From Hydractinia symbiolongicarpus (Eukaryota; Cnidaria; Hydrozoa; Anthoathecata; Hydractiniidae): a stretch of DNA of 64,000 nucleotides. The stretch spans positions 13,141,001-13,205,000 of the forward strand of contig NC_079875.1 in the NCBI RefSeq assembly GCF_029227915.1. Reading direction: 5' to 3'. Made by a program: the position numbers and the translations under genes. Shown here piece after piece: positions 52,787 through 64,000 of the stretch. The notes beneath the pieces are model-generated. The model was not told where the DNA came from. It saw only the letters and a list, made by a program, of their open reading frames with translations, and made no database searches. Numbering within the stretch: position 1 is the first letter of the stretch; each line of letters opens with the position of its first letter.

Positions 52787-55700
52787 CTAAAAATACAACA
52801 AAGAACAAAATAAATAAAAATTTGACAGAACTAAACTGTATTAATTTTTCTTTATTTTAATTTTTCAATTTCTGTATTTTTATTTATCAATTGTCATTCA
52901 TGGAAAATTTACGGTTGGCAAAATGCTATTTTCTTTTAGCTCAATTCGCATTATCATAAGCTGAAATTCTAGCTAATTATTTCTAATCATGCTTATTTTA
53001 AGTCTATAATTTCACCTTAATAAGTACCGACAATACCGGACATAAATTAAAGAAAAGGAGAGCAGAATTCTTGTGGTGACACAATCACAAGTAATTAGGG
53101 AAGATGTCTCTGTCTAATGAACACACACTCTGAATGTGCTAATTCTAAATTTTCCAGCCATTTCTAGGCCATGGAGCAGATCATTAAATAACACAGAATA
53201 GTGGCTAATGCAACTAACACATTTTAGACATTTCTTAATTTACCTACACATCTTATTATCATATAATTTGCCACAAATATGTCCAGTGTTTAAAGCTTTC
53301 ACAACCAAGCAATAACATTAATTATCATCTTTGATTGATCATAAAGGAAATATATACAACGCTTTTACAGCATTTTATTCTGTAAAAGTGGAGAATGATA
53401 TTGCTTCTTATATATAGTAGATTGCTTTCCACAACAACACATTTAAAATGTTTCTTCAGTTGTACTACAACGGTTGAACAACATACACTTCCTTGTGTTA
53501 TAATGATCTGTCTGAGGAAGAAAATAATATTGGTAGTAAAAGTCAATGTAAATAGAAAGTAATCTTCTGAATGCTTAATCATATTGTGTTCATGATTCTG
53601 TGATCGACAATCTTAAGGTAAACAATAACATAAATACACAATATGTATACCAATTTACATTGTGTGATCCAAAACAATCGTAACCGCGTCAGTTTATACC
53701 GTATACCAGGACAGTTACGACAGTAGTGATAATGAAAAGTGGTAAAGCAGAAAGACCTTGGATGCTTAGATATAAGGATAGTTTCGTAAATGTGTTACAC
53801 TAGTCTGAGAGGCAAAAGGAGTTTGGCTTATCTAGGAAGCAGGTTAGATGCTCATAAAATTAGAGATGTTATCCAAATAAATAGATTGATTTGATGGCAA
53901 TAAAGTATAGAAGTTTGATAGTTTCTGGTAGATGAGACAAAGGTAGACAAAGAAAGAGATAGCAGAAGGTAATGAGGGCAGACTCTGTCTAACCCACATT
54001 AGCATGGAAAACGGATATTGAGCCAGGATTATTAAAGTTGCACCATATAGTTAATCGGCATATTACTTCAAAATCATTTCTTGACAAAATCAATTCAAAA
54101 AACCTACTTCGACATTTCCAGTATAGCATAATTAGTTAATTGTACTATACCAAGTAGGGTTAAAGCATACGAAATCCAGCAATGATAACACACTTTTTAC
54201 CTAAATTTGGTTATTCTTTAACCTTCAAACTTTTTTATTAGAAACCATGCAAACAGTCAACTAATAAAAGCTTTTTAAAATTCAGAGGTATATAATCTTA
54301 CTAATAAAAGTTTCTTAACAAGGTTTTTAAATGGAGTAAACTGCAAGTTTTGCTCATGACCGAAGTACAGCCCTTCTAGCATGGCCATTAAAGACCTGGC
54401 AAAGTTCTGTTATTTCCAGCTATAAACCTAATCTAGGCTGCAAGGGATATAGTCTCACTTGCCTGAAAAGGAACTGGATCTTCTTAATGTCTCGATTATA
54501 AATGGCAGCCTTTAAAAAACAAGTATCTTACACTGCACTAGTTCTGTTTAGCTCTTCTTTTGTCAGGGTATCATTTCATCATTTCAGTGACAACAAGTAG
54601 TCTGTAAGTGGCTCTAATTTATCTTGGTGGGCATGTTGGGCCTCCTTCGTCAGCTGTGTTGATAAAAGACACTGTATATAGTTTTTTTAACCATGTGCCT
54701 GTTGCACAGGACATGAGGTATATATATTTTTGTGCATATAAAGAGGTATCTAAAGAAGGCGTCTGCATTCTATGTGTACCAAAATTTTCTCAATATGTTC
54801 AGTACCTATAGAACATGTTGTATTTACTTATTCAAACTGAAATACAATGTTTTTACTTAATTTTGCATCAATTTAGGGACCCAAAGCAACTAATTTATAT
54901 CCTCCTGGTCAGCAAGTGATACTTTTGAACCAACTGCACCTCTATTTTTCAGGGTAACCATTATGATTTAAGGAAAAACACACCATTGACGCAGCCAGCT
55001 TTTCATAAACAGGGGCTAAATATTTTATAGATTTGTTGTTTTCTAACTTCAAGTCTGACATATATAATGTGTAGTTTTAGGTGAGTTTTTGCTAACTTAG
55101 CTTCAGCTTAATTTAGATATTTACTTGTATTTTTTTTTTTTTTTTTTCTAATCAAAGCTCTTTCTGTGAGAGTTTGACCGTGAAACGCCCATGTTTTTTT
55201 CTCGATCAAAAGTTGTACCACATGATATTTTGACCATGAGAATACAAGAAAAGATGAAATAATGCCTTTACTTTTTATTTACCATCTAAAATGATGTCTG
55301 TTCTATTGACTAGTAAAAGTTTCGTAATTTCTTACTTTCTTAAAAAACTTACTTAAAAAAGGCAATACCAACTCAACATCTCATGTTATTTCCATTGAAA
55401 TTGTTTGAGTAATGTGGCTCCATGTAGCTAGCTTACCTTTCTTATATCATAGTCTTTTTTCTTATGACTATGCTTACATGAAAGAAGAGGGGGAACCTGC
55501 ATATAACATACCGGCAAGAAATCCATGAAGAATAATTAATTTATCTTTTTATTTTACCTCCTTTTTCTTAGGTTTGATGACATTGACGCATTGATTTTGA
55601 ATGACAAGGTGGATTGAAGACAGAATAACAACGCCCAACTTTATAATAAAAAAATCATTAGAAGATTTAACTGACCCTTCAGCCCTTGTACATTGTTTTG

Positions 55701-57540
55701 TTGTTTGTTTTCAGATTTTCATGGGTCAGTGAAGCGGCCCACTTGTTTCCTGGAATTTCATGCGCACGCAGTATTTTCGTTTTTGAATTCTTAATGTAGC
55801 CTCGTCCCCAGGGTTCTCGGCCCCTAAGTGGGAGGCGATATGTTTTTAACCTTGTCCCAGCTAAAATTTTATTTAATTCAAATTTCGCTCAAGCAGCTCA
55901 TTTCTCGAAGTATGAGTGTCAAGATGCTTGACTACACAACCTGGAGCGTTTTTTGTTATAAAAATAAAACGTGCATAAGTTTTATCCATGTTAAAATACG
56001 CTGAACGACCTGTGATTAAGGTAGACTGCGTTGCGTTCAAGTTTAAGCACCTGTGACCTCCCGATTGAAGAGTCACTGATGGACATAACGCAAATGCTTT
56101 GGAAATAACCATCCTGCTTAACGTCTCTGCGCTGTGGTGTTTTCCTAGCCAACGTGATAACTCGTAGGTACGTCAATACCACTTTCCATTAAGGTGTTTA
56201 CTATCTCGGCATGCGTATTAGAATATTTTTCCTACCCGCAACGCGCTGCTAACGCACACCTTTTTTAACAACCAATAAAAGTTCTAAAAAGGCTACTATC
56301 TTTAGCGTCTGTAATCTAAATAAGCATATACAGCACAACAAACGCTCGGAAAAGCAGCCATAAAACACGGTAGATTTAATCTATGACTAATTTTACAATC
56401 CTTTCTTCCGGTAAAATGGAATAGGTTTTAACAATAAAATATAATCTATATTTGCTTGCAATTTTTTTTATTCGTTATTTGAATATTTCGCGCGACTATT
56501 CGTCCGTACTCCTTTCGGTTTCTAGCAAATTAATCGCTACCATTAAAAGGTATAGACGATCAAGATTGGATAGGATCGTTAGTTCGTAAAGAGTGTGAGC
56601 AATAAAACTATAATTTTGCTGTAAGCTCTGTAACCGACAATAATTTTGTTGTTATTCGCTTTAAGTTTGTATCTACGATTTCGTATCTTTTGGATTAGCG
56701 TATATAAGAGATTTAGCAGCATACGAGGATAAATGGCTAAAGCTTAGTTTCCATTACACAAAAAAGTGTCGCGCGCAACAGACGTGCAACAGTTGTACAA
56801 GGTCACTGTACCAAATTTAATGAAAAGACATGTTTAACACAACAAAGCGACACAACAAGAGCCGCACAAGAAACGTTTTACTTTATTTCTCTGCAATAGT
56901 GGCACAAGAATTACCCTAATAAGCCCCTGTGTAACATTACCTTAATTATACCTCAGGAAGTAAAACGTCCGTGGCAGTATTGTCACGGTCAAAAACTTCC
57001 TAAAATTTCAGGTTACCCTGTGACCCCTTTATTTTTAACAAGAGACAAGTGGCGACATGAATTTCAAATAATATTTCTACCTGCGGTAAAAACTAAGAAG
57101 AAAGCCGCATGTCAAAGTAAGTAAATTCAAAAAGGTGAATATATAGCAGTACTTTTGTCTTTTTCATTTCCAACTATTATACCCGAAGGAATACTAATAA
57201 GTACTAGGGACTGGGAGGGACTGAGGAGGGTTTGATCAATAGCCAGTAGGCTAACATTTCATATCTGTCATTCAAATGTCTAGTTGGTATACGTGACACC
57301 ATCCTGTGTGAAAGCGAGGTCAATTCTCTAGGTTATAGATTGGTAGTCAAACCGACAGTTAGTCAGGATTTATGATCTTGATTTTTCATTCAGTAAGAGA
57401 ATCTGCAATTACCGTTTTGTTTATATACGAAACGACTTTCAACATTGACAAATAAATACAATGTTTCAGTACACGAAAACGAGGCTGTGTGTAATTCAAT
57501 CAGCCATTGGTCCTTAAAATAACCAACCAGCGTTACTCAC
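52787..57540. other. Non-coding stretch with LINE relic
   Basis: Apart from the LINE remnant I see no supported gene. A plus-strand string FDDIDALILNDKVD ending in TGA follows an acceptor-like site at 55573, but no upstream plus-strand exon could be joined to it. Confidence 0.45.
53735..54020 (+). mobile_element. LINE ORF2 3' remnant
   Basis: In shifting frames the text reads RLDAHKIRDVIQINRLI, then GRQRKRWQKVMRADS, then PTLAWKTDIEPG. This resembles the C-terminal end of non-LTR reverse transcriptases (..IRDVIRRNRLRWFGH..., GRPRKRW...DLK...W). Stops and shifts throughout show it is dead. It may be the relic of a partner for the tRNA-type SINEs, but no shared tail was identified. Confidence 0.45.
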
Positions 57541-57620
57541 CCAACTAACAAAGACGTTCGATGGTTGATCTGATTGACACCTCTTCTTTTTAATTTGCTT
57601 TCTGTAGCTTCGGCTGCCAT
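57541..57620 (-). CDS. Candidate first coding exon upstream of the GRAM-domain gene
   Basis: ATG at 57620 opens MAAEATESKLKRRGVNQINH and runs to a GTGAGT donor at phase 2. About 40 bases upstream in gene orientation is TTTATATAAG, a possible TATA box. Composition (short, basic, initiator methionine followed by alanines) fits a first exon. It lies on the same strand and upstream of the GRAM-domain gene with no other minus-strand gene between, so I tentatively assign it there; it could instead start an unseen gene. Confidence 0.45.
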
Positions 57621-60600
57621 TATTAACTTAAACGAAACAACAACAATGACGCTTATATAAACCGAAGTTAAAGAAAAAATATGAAAAATATTGCAGAGAC
57701 ATTGCTGGGGCGAGATAGTAAATTTATAGATCTTTATTTGTGTTAAGTGGTTATCGAGGTCCCACCACAGTTTGACCCACTGAGCAGAAGATTTTCATCT
57801 AGCCCTATAGATTGGCTGAAATGTGTTTTATATATAAGATCTCGGTAATAAACTGTATTATAAGAGACGCTAGTACATCATTGCATACAGAATAACATGT
57901 CTGGTTCAAAATGGATTCTTTTTGTGTTCGATATCTTTCCTGCGGAGACAAATGTGGGGCCTGAGAATGAGATAGCATATTTTGCCTAAAAAATGAATAA
58001 GGATTATAAAGTATATGTTTTCTTATAAAGCTATATTTAATCTCTTCCTAGTTAAGCCAACCTCGTCCCTAGAGTGTGTTATTTTTTAATATTTGGACGC
58101 ACTTGTTCAGGCTCTAATATAAAGCCTAAGAACAAAGTTGCTGCTAAGTCTTTAACTTCGTCCCTTTAGCAAAAGCTTCATAGGTCCCAAGAACGATATT
58201 ATTCCTATTATAGAGCTACGAAACCCTTCTACAACTGAACTTCGTGTATATCTATAAAGCAGAAAACATATAAGTCCGTTTACTAGCCGCTTCAGCTCTC
58301 AAAACCCATATCTGCCCCAGTCTTTTTTTAATTCTGACTGTTTAAAACCAAGAAAACATTAAAAACAAAGTTACTTTGCTAAAATTAGAAAAAAAATGTA
58401 TTCCTAAATAGGAAGCTTCTCTTACCGTATCTCAATTAATGCGACGGAAATAATTTCACGCAAAATATTTTCCATCACTTTTTTGTTGCTTATTGCAATT
58501 TCACTTCATAACTTTAACAAAAAAAATTTATAATATGGTTCTCTTGTTTAACAGATTTTTTATTTCTTGTCTACATTTTTATCGCATATAGGTATATACA
58601 TTTATGTAATACAATACTAAATCATAAAATATTTAAAATGATGAGTCCATGCCAAGTTGTCAGTCACACTAGGTTTACTCTTTTTGCATGCACTGTATAC
58701 GCTGGTATACTAAAAAAATAATTAAAAACATCACTGTGGAATTGCTTTATATTGTGGTGATTTTAGATGTAACAGAAAATAAGAAGATACAGCCTCCGGT
58801 CAAGTTAATGAAAAGTATTTTAATTTTTAGTTTTTACGGTTGTATGTGCCAACACGGAGAATATTATATACATAAATAGCTGTAAAACAATAATTATTTA
58901 TTGAGTTCGGGACGAATTCTTCTTTTTTGAAGTTATGAGTGAATTAAAATAATAAATAATTTATGAAGAATTCCTGCAAACATATATAGGTTCATTCCAG
59001 AATAGTGTTACAACGGCGAAGCAACTTTGTTTTTTGTAATGAATACGGCTATTCTGTATTCAGCTGAATAAAAACGAGACGTTATTTTTTCTTTAATTTT
59101 TGTAGTTTTATGGTTAACTGTGATAACTTTGTTCTTGTACTTTTGCCATATACCTTGTCGGTAAAAAAAGTCGGTAAAAAAATCAGTCGGAAAAAATAAA
59201 AAGTCGGAAAAAATATTAGTCACTTGGACAAAATTTACTTTTTGCTGACTAAATTTTTGAATTTAGTTAATTTTCGTTAACTAATTTTTGAATTTAGTCA
59301 CTAATAAAGAATAACTGCATAAAACTGATAAAAATTAGCAACAATGAAGAAAAAACGGCGAAAAGTTAGGTCGAAAAAAAAAATGTAAGCGAAAAAGTTT
59401 GGTCGGTAATAAAAAAGTCGGCAAAAATTTTAGTCGGCAAAAAATATTAGTCACTTAGCCAAAATTTAGTCACTGTTTGCCGACTTCTTTTTCACCGATA
59501 AGGTATACAATTTTTATTAAAAAAGTACACCAAGGTTCTAACCAAACTGGTCATTATTCTGAAAATTCTCTATTGTTCTATAAAATAATAGACCAATTTG
59601 TTTTTAACCTGAAATCCAACCTTATCTCCAAATCTTATAAAAAGCGTGGAAATATATTTTATTTTTATAAGTGTGTAGTTTCATTTGTCATTTCATTCCA
59701 GATTCCTCAAAATATGGAAACGAGTGCGACACCTTTAGTCATAAGAGTCCTGGGGAAGAGGTATGTTTTAACAAAGGAGACAAAGAGATCTTGGGTCGAG
59801 GTTGATCAAGTATCGCTACTAAAGTGGACATACTTACGGATGTACAAGGTTTTTTCGCCATAGGGTATTTCTGAACACATGCAGTACAACAAAAAATAGC
59901 GAATTTTCTAGTAGAATAAAAAAAGTTCGACTTCTCGTTAAAGCGACACCCCCATGCATTACCACCCCTCTCCATTTCCCCTTGCCCCTCTTCACCCCTC
60001 GTAACCCCTATTCCTATCTCGTAACTCCCCAACCTCTAAGCCCCGCAAATCCTATTCCTATCTTGTGTCTCCCAAACCTGCAATCTTTGTTGAAAATATT
60101 TGAATTATTGCCATTTTCATTCAGGATCCGATAAAATCGCGAATCCTTATTTTTGTTTTGATTTTCTATGAGATTATAAAACAAAAATTTAAACTATTCC
60201 AGAATTCTACAAATAAAATTTGTCGGACAAAATTTTCACCCCCTAATTTTGTCCAACATTATTTTCTCCGATAAGGTATCCTATACAACCACTCTCCTAC
60301 CTGTTGCGTGTGTGTTTCTATTCTCGAACGAAATGGTAATTTTGCGAAAGAGAAGAACAAGAATGGCGGTTTGTAGAAAAGGATATGTATGTATTTACAA
60401 AACTAATGTACAAGAATAAATTCTTTTACTCGATTTTACAAAGCCAAAGAGTAGATATATATATACAAAAAATTTCAAGGTATACAATACATTCTCAAAA
60501 CTGAAACACACATACACACCACGAATTGCACAAACAGAACTTCCCGCCTTAAAAGACAAAAAGTACTATTAAAAAACTGGTACAGTAACAAGAACCAATT

Positions 60601-60709
60601 CTTTAGTAATCGAGACTAGTTGTTTTTCTCATTTTGTCTCAGAAACAAAAAAATGAAGCATATTAAATATTTCAGGTTACTATGGAAGAGTCGCCATGCT
60701 TTTTGCGTG
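57621..60709. other. Intergenic stretch with a MITE
   Basis: Contains the TIR element at 59151-59505 and related GTCGGACAAAATTTT fragments at about 60229-60285. The plus-strand open frame 59477-59863 runs out of the MITE and has no recognisable domain. The 3' untranslated region of the PRDM gene should occupy the right edge. Confidence 0.5.
59151..59505. mobile_element. MITE with TA flanks and GTCGG repeats
   Basis: Left end TACCTTGTCGGTAAAAAAAG, right end the inverse of TACCTTATCGGTGAAAAAGA. TA dinucleotides at both outer edges (59149-59150, 59506-59507) are compatible with a TA target. The interior repeats AGTCGG(T/C)AAAAA and TTAGTCACT in both directions. Related pieces lie near 60229 and 62337-62412. 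Confidence 0.6.
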
Positions 60710-63567
60710 TTAGCTAACGCACTGGCCAGGAGTTGATAAATGTTTCGTCATATCTGCGGCTTGCAGAAATCGTTTCCCACACTTTTGACAATCTAAAGGC
60801 GCAGTCTTCATAATGTCTTTTACGGGCAGTTTCGGTTCATTCATTGTATGACTACGCATGTGTGCGCTGAGTGCATTTGTACCTGAAAAAGACCGTGCAC
60901 AAACGCCACATTTAAACGGTCTCTCTGACGTGTGCATGGCCATGTGCTCTTGTAAATCAACTGGTTCTGGAAAGGAGAGTTGGCAACGCCCGCATTGGTA
61001 AGGTTTTGCTGCTTCGGCAACACAGTGATGCGTTTCCAGTGCAGCTTTTTGCGAAAAACTTTGTCTGCAACCTTGGCAACGATAAATTTCCCATGGTTCA
61101 GACGGTGCGTTTCCTTCATGCATTGCTCTTTCATGACTGGACCTGCCACGCTCCATGTTCATGCGTTCTATTCTCTCGTGTTGACGCGCCATTCGTTCAC
61201 GTTCGTGTAACACCCTGTCCTTCTCACGAGCGAGGCGTTCATGTTCGAATGCATGTTCGTGGTATAGCTTCATTTCGTTATGCTTAGTTATATCGTCGAG
61301 TTTTATCCGAGAGCGTTCGTGTGTCACCGGTGTTACTGACATCACAGGAGGAGGAAGCTTCGAGTACGTAATCGAAGAAGGATAATGATGTGGAATAGCA
61401 CCTGGTGGAAGATTCATATGAGAACCCAGCAACCCAGGAGAAGGACGGTTACCGCGTTCGGCATGTGCCATATGTTCCAAATGTTCTAAATGTTCACGTT
61501 CCGATGGCGGCCTATCACCAGCACTGTTGCGCTTACGTAAATCATCCGCACTCATTGATCGAAGCATACTGGACGAAGCATGGTTTGGCTCTCTTCGAAA
61601 TCCAGGATTCCTTTTTCTGGGAGAATGACTCGGAGGAGCATTTGGATGAACGTGCGGTCGACTTACTGATACATGGGTTATCGAGTGAACAGATCGAGTA
61701 TCTATTATACTTGGTGCTTGACTTAATGTAGGCGGTTGGGCGGGAGGTTGAGCGGAAGGCGGTTGAAATGTGTTAGAGGGATGACCATGAAGCGGTTGAG
61801 TGTGTAGGTGCCCATTTGGTGGTATGCGTGGTGGTTCGTTTCGTTCGCGTCCAACAGGTGCGGCGTTTGGGATTACTTTGCCTCCATGTAGAAATGGATG
61901 TGATCTTTCACCGTGATGGATGCGGTTTGGATCAAGATCAGATTTCTTTGGTACTTCTGTTGGTGCTTGAATACCTAAAAAGTTTCACGAAAATATAAAA
62001 ATTTCTAAAGTCAAGTTAAGCAAAATTTCTTTAACTGTGGATCGCACTGCATTGTCAGCACTAGCTCTTTCAAATAGCTCTGGTGATGGAAATGGATCGT
62101 ACCTTTGCGTGGTTATTCATTTTCTCTGGACAGTTAATGAGTTTTTCACAAAAAAAGGAGTCTATAGAGAGATGTGACTCTTTTTACTGGAGGATTTCTA
62201 TCAATCGGAAAAATTTTATTCGGATAAAATATTTGTTTCGTTATGGAAAATTCTTTTTTACGGCCTTTGTTCAATCACTTTTCTATATGGACGCAAAGAA
62301 ACAGCTCCAAAAAATAGTTATTAAACACATAATTTGTCGGGCAAAATTTTGTCGGACAAAATCCTCGTCACTACCAAAAAATTTCATCACCGTTTTTTGT
62401 CGGATAGGGTTAATTTCCTTGAAAAGAAGAAGAAAAAATTGAAAGAAAATAAACAAGAAGGCGATCTATCTTACTTTCCATTGAAAATGACGACATATCT
62501 CTAATGTCGTAGGGCATTCCAAAATATTGCGGGTATTTGTCGTCATACCATACCAACAGCTCACTTCCGATTGCGATATCTTTGAAAGCTCTGTAGTAAA
62601 TACTACCATAGTACTGAAAGACAAATAAATTCTGCTCGCCTCTATGTCGAGCGCATTGGATAAACCGCATCCAGCTAGAAGCGTTTTCGTCACTTGCATC
62701 CAAAAAGTGACTTAACCGTAAGTTTTCGTAAATCTAAAAAGAAATTATATTGAATTACAAACGAGGTTGAGCACTAAGTCATAATACGGCAACAAATATT
62801 CGAAATAAGCTGCATTTTTACAACTTCGTGTCTAGGGTCTCTTTTTCAAATTCGTTGAGGACTACACGTGCGAGTTACTTAAGCTAGCCGTACCTCTCTT
62901 TTTACAACCGCATCTATTGTTTCCTTGTTGCTCGCTGACTAACCACTTGGAAAGACCTAATTTATGTCTTTGTTTGCTCAATTCGTCTAGCGCGCCAATC
63001 AGACTTTAGCTTTAACCACTTACGTAATCGGTTTGCATTTTTTTAACGACAACATAATGTCTTGGAAACTACTGCTCTTTTTATAATCCATATTTTTGAT
63101 TTCTTACTTTGTATTTACTCACTGTAGGACGACGGTTGCTTATAACTTGCTTTCGTTTTTTGTAGCATTTAAGCCTCTTCTTGTTCACAAAGCGTTGCTT
63201 ATAAAAACGCGCGTATTTTCTATTGATCAATCAGTGCTAGGAGATGAAGACACGATAGTTAAAGTTGCACTAGAACTTACCTCCCAAAGAAAAGGAGCGT
63301 CACCCTGACTTATTTGCTTTAGCCCATCTTCCACAGCTATTTTTTTTCCTTCATACGGCCCAATCCATGTTCCCATGGGAATAAATTGTTTGGCAAACAC
63401 ACCATAGCCTGCCAGTGGAAGTGTAGATATGCACAAACCAACCTCGTCGGGGAAGGTGGATACTGCATATGACTTTGGACCAGATAGTGTCAAAGATGGC
63501 AGCGAAGGAAGCGGTCCGTCATGTTGAGGACATTCTCCGAATCGGATTTCTTGACACATATCACACC
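60710..63567 (-). CDS. PRDM protein: PRDM7/9/11-type PR/SET domain plus zinc fingers (5' incomplete)
   Basis: Three exons join in frame: 63281-63567, 62475-62733, 60710-61974 (stop TAA); about 602 residues visible, 5' exons outside the window. The first begins with a zinc knuckle CDMCQEIRFGECPQH (C-x2-C-x6-C-x2-H) and the start of the PR/SET fold (GYGVFAKQFIPMGTWIGPYE). The second completes it: SSWMRFIQCARHRGEQNL, FQYYGSIYYRAF, GSELLVWYDDKY. Knuckle plus 'GPYEG' plus 'NWMR.V.CAR' is the PRDM7/9/11 arrangement; these SET domains methylate histone H3 in PRDM9, and the FQY and YYR tyrosines are kept. The large last exon has a Pro/His-rich linker, an Arg/Glu/His-rich probable helix (61140-61290) and four fingers at about 61075, 60990, 60910 and 60790. 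The fourth ends H..C and is degenerate. No long finger array as in vertebrate PRDM9. Confidence 0.88.
62337..62412. repeat. Fragment of the GTCGG/CAAAATTTT repeat family
   Basis: Contains TCGGGCAAAATTTTGTCGGA and, 50 bases on, TTTTTGTCGGATAGGGT, resembling ends of the MITE at 59151-59505. It lies in the intron between the PR-domain exon and the zinc-finger exon. Confidence 0.4.
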
Positions 63568-64000
63568 CTAAAGATACACATTCTTATAATGTGGTTAAAC
63601 TTCACTACCACTCAAGTAGAAAAGCAAAGATGGTAGCGAAGAAAGCGGTCCGTTATGTTGAGGACATCTCAGAATTGGATTTTTTGACAAATACCGTTTA
63701 CTCTATTATTTTGGCATCTGTGCAATTTATGCCTCTCCAGTAAACCCACCTTTGTGGAACGGGTTGAACCCGCCTTTTTATTATTCCCAACTCTCTAATA
63801 TCCCCACCCGTAAACCCGCCATTATTTCCAAGGTTGAAACTTTAATCCCACAGCGAAAATGACAAAGCAAACACGGTACCACACCCTTAAGTAGACACTG
63901 GAATATGCTGTCAAATTTCAGCATCACCAAAGACACAGAGCAAAGTACACCATGTAATTAAACACTTTTTTATCTGTGGTTTAAACTGTTAGACAACATG
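63568..64000. other. PRDM intron with a duplicated exon fragment
   Basis: Presumably intron upstream of the knuckle exon. At 63625-63695 about 70 bases repeat part of that exon (63491-63560), diverged, with small indels and without a working frame. No further exon could be recognised before the window ends. Confidence 0.5.

Noticed and set aside
55573-55619. Plus-strand terminal exon reading FDDIDALILNDKVD then stop
   Set aside because: Attractive composition and an acceptor-like site, but no upstream plus-strand exon could be joined to it.
61405-61731. Plus-strand frame opposite the PRDM zinc-finger exon
   Set aside because: Shadow of the minus-strand coding exon, whose frame contains linker and fingers.

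Overview
The window is animal nuclear DNA: AT-rich, with genes split into short exons by GT-AG introns, long non-coding stretches, and many degraded mobile elements and minisatellites. Gene content (PR/SET zinc-finger protein, two-pore potassium channel, GRAM-domain protein, PDIA3/ERp57), compact introns and a Helitron/MITE-rich background fit an invertebrate. I lean towards a cnidarian, perhaps a hydrozoan, but nothing in the window proves this. All exon models are my own reading of splice sites, checked by frame continuity across every junction.

Layout. 1-9.9 kb has no convincing host gene; it holds a TA-flanked MITE (3461-3957) and head-to-head wrecks of Penelope-like retroelements (about 7.04-8.43 kb). 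9.95-14.42 kb is an eight-exon plus-strand gene for a 448-residue protein I do not recognise. 15.0-24.8 kb is a protein disulfide isomerase cluster on the minus strand. It contains a complete eight-exon PDIA3/ERp57 gene (20649-24828) and two intact copies of a small secreted single-thioredoxin-domain gene (15778-16709 and 18383-19332). Between these lies a stranded copy of the PDIA3 second-active-site exon. The arrangement is explained by one tandem duplication of about 3 kb whose upstream breakpoint lies in a PDIA3 intron.

25-29.8 kb is gene-poor. 29.8-32.8 kb is a two-coding-exon K2P potassium channel (minus), with a 3-bp-TSD MITE in its intron. 38.8-46.6 kb, perhaps extending to 57.6 kb, is a GRAM-domain protein of the GRAMD2 type (minus) with thirteen well-joined exons; its introns carry minisatellites, Helitron copies and a SINE. 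60.7-63.6 kb is the 3' part of a PRDM gene (minus) with a PRDM7/9/11-type PR/SET domain and four zinc fingers; its 5' end lies outside the window.

The most informative signal is a short non-autonomous Helitron family (TC start, hairpin CCCGTGGA/TCCACGGG, CTAG end, inserted between A and T). Because the PDI segment was duplicated, one copy keeps the filled site and the other keeps the exact empty site (17936|17937), so insertion boundaries can be read to the base. The family repeatedly occurs as head-to-tail dimers with the CTAG end fused directly to the next TC start.
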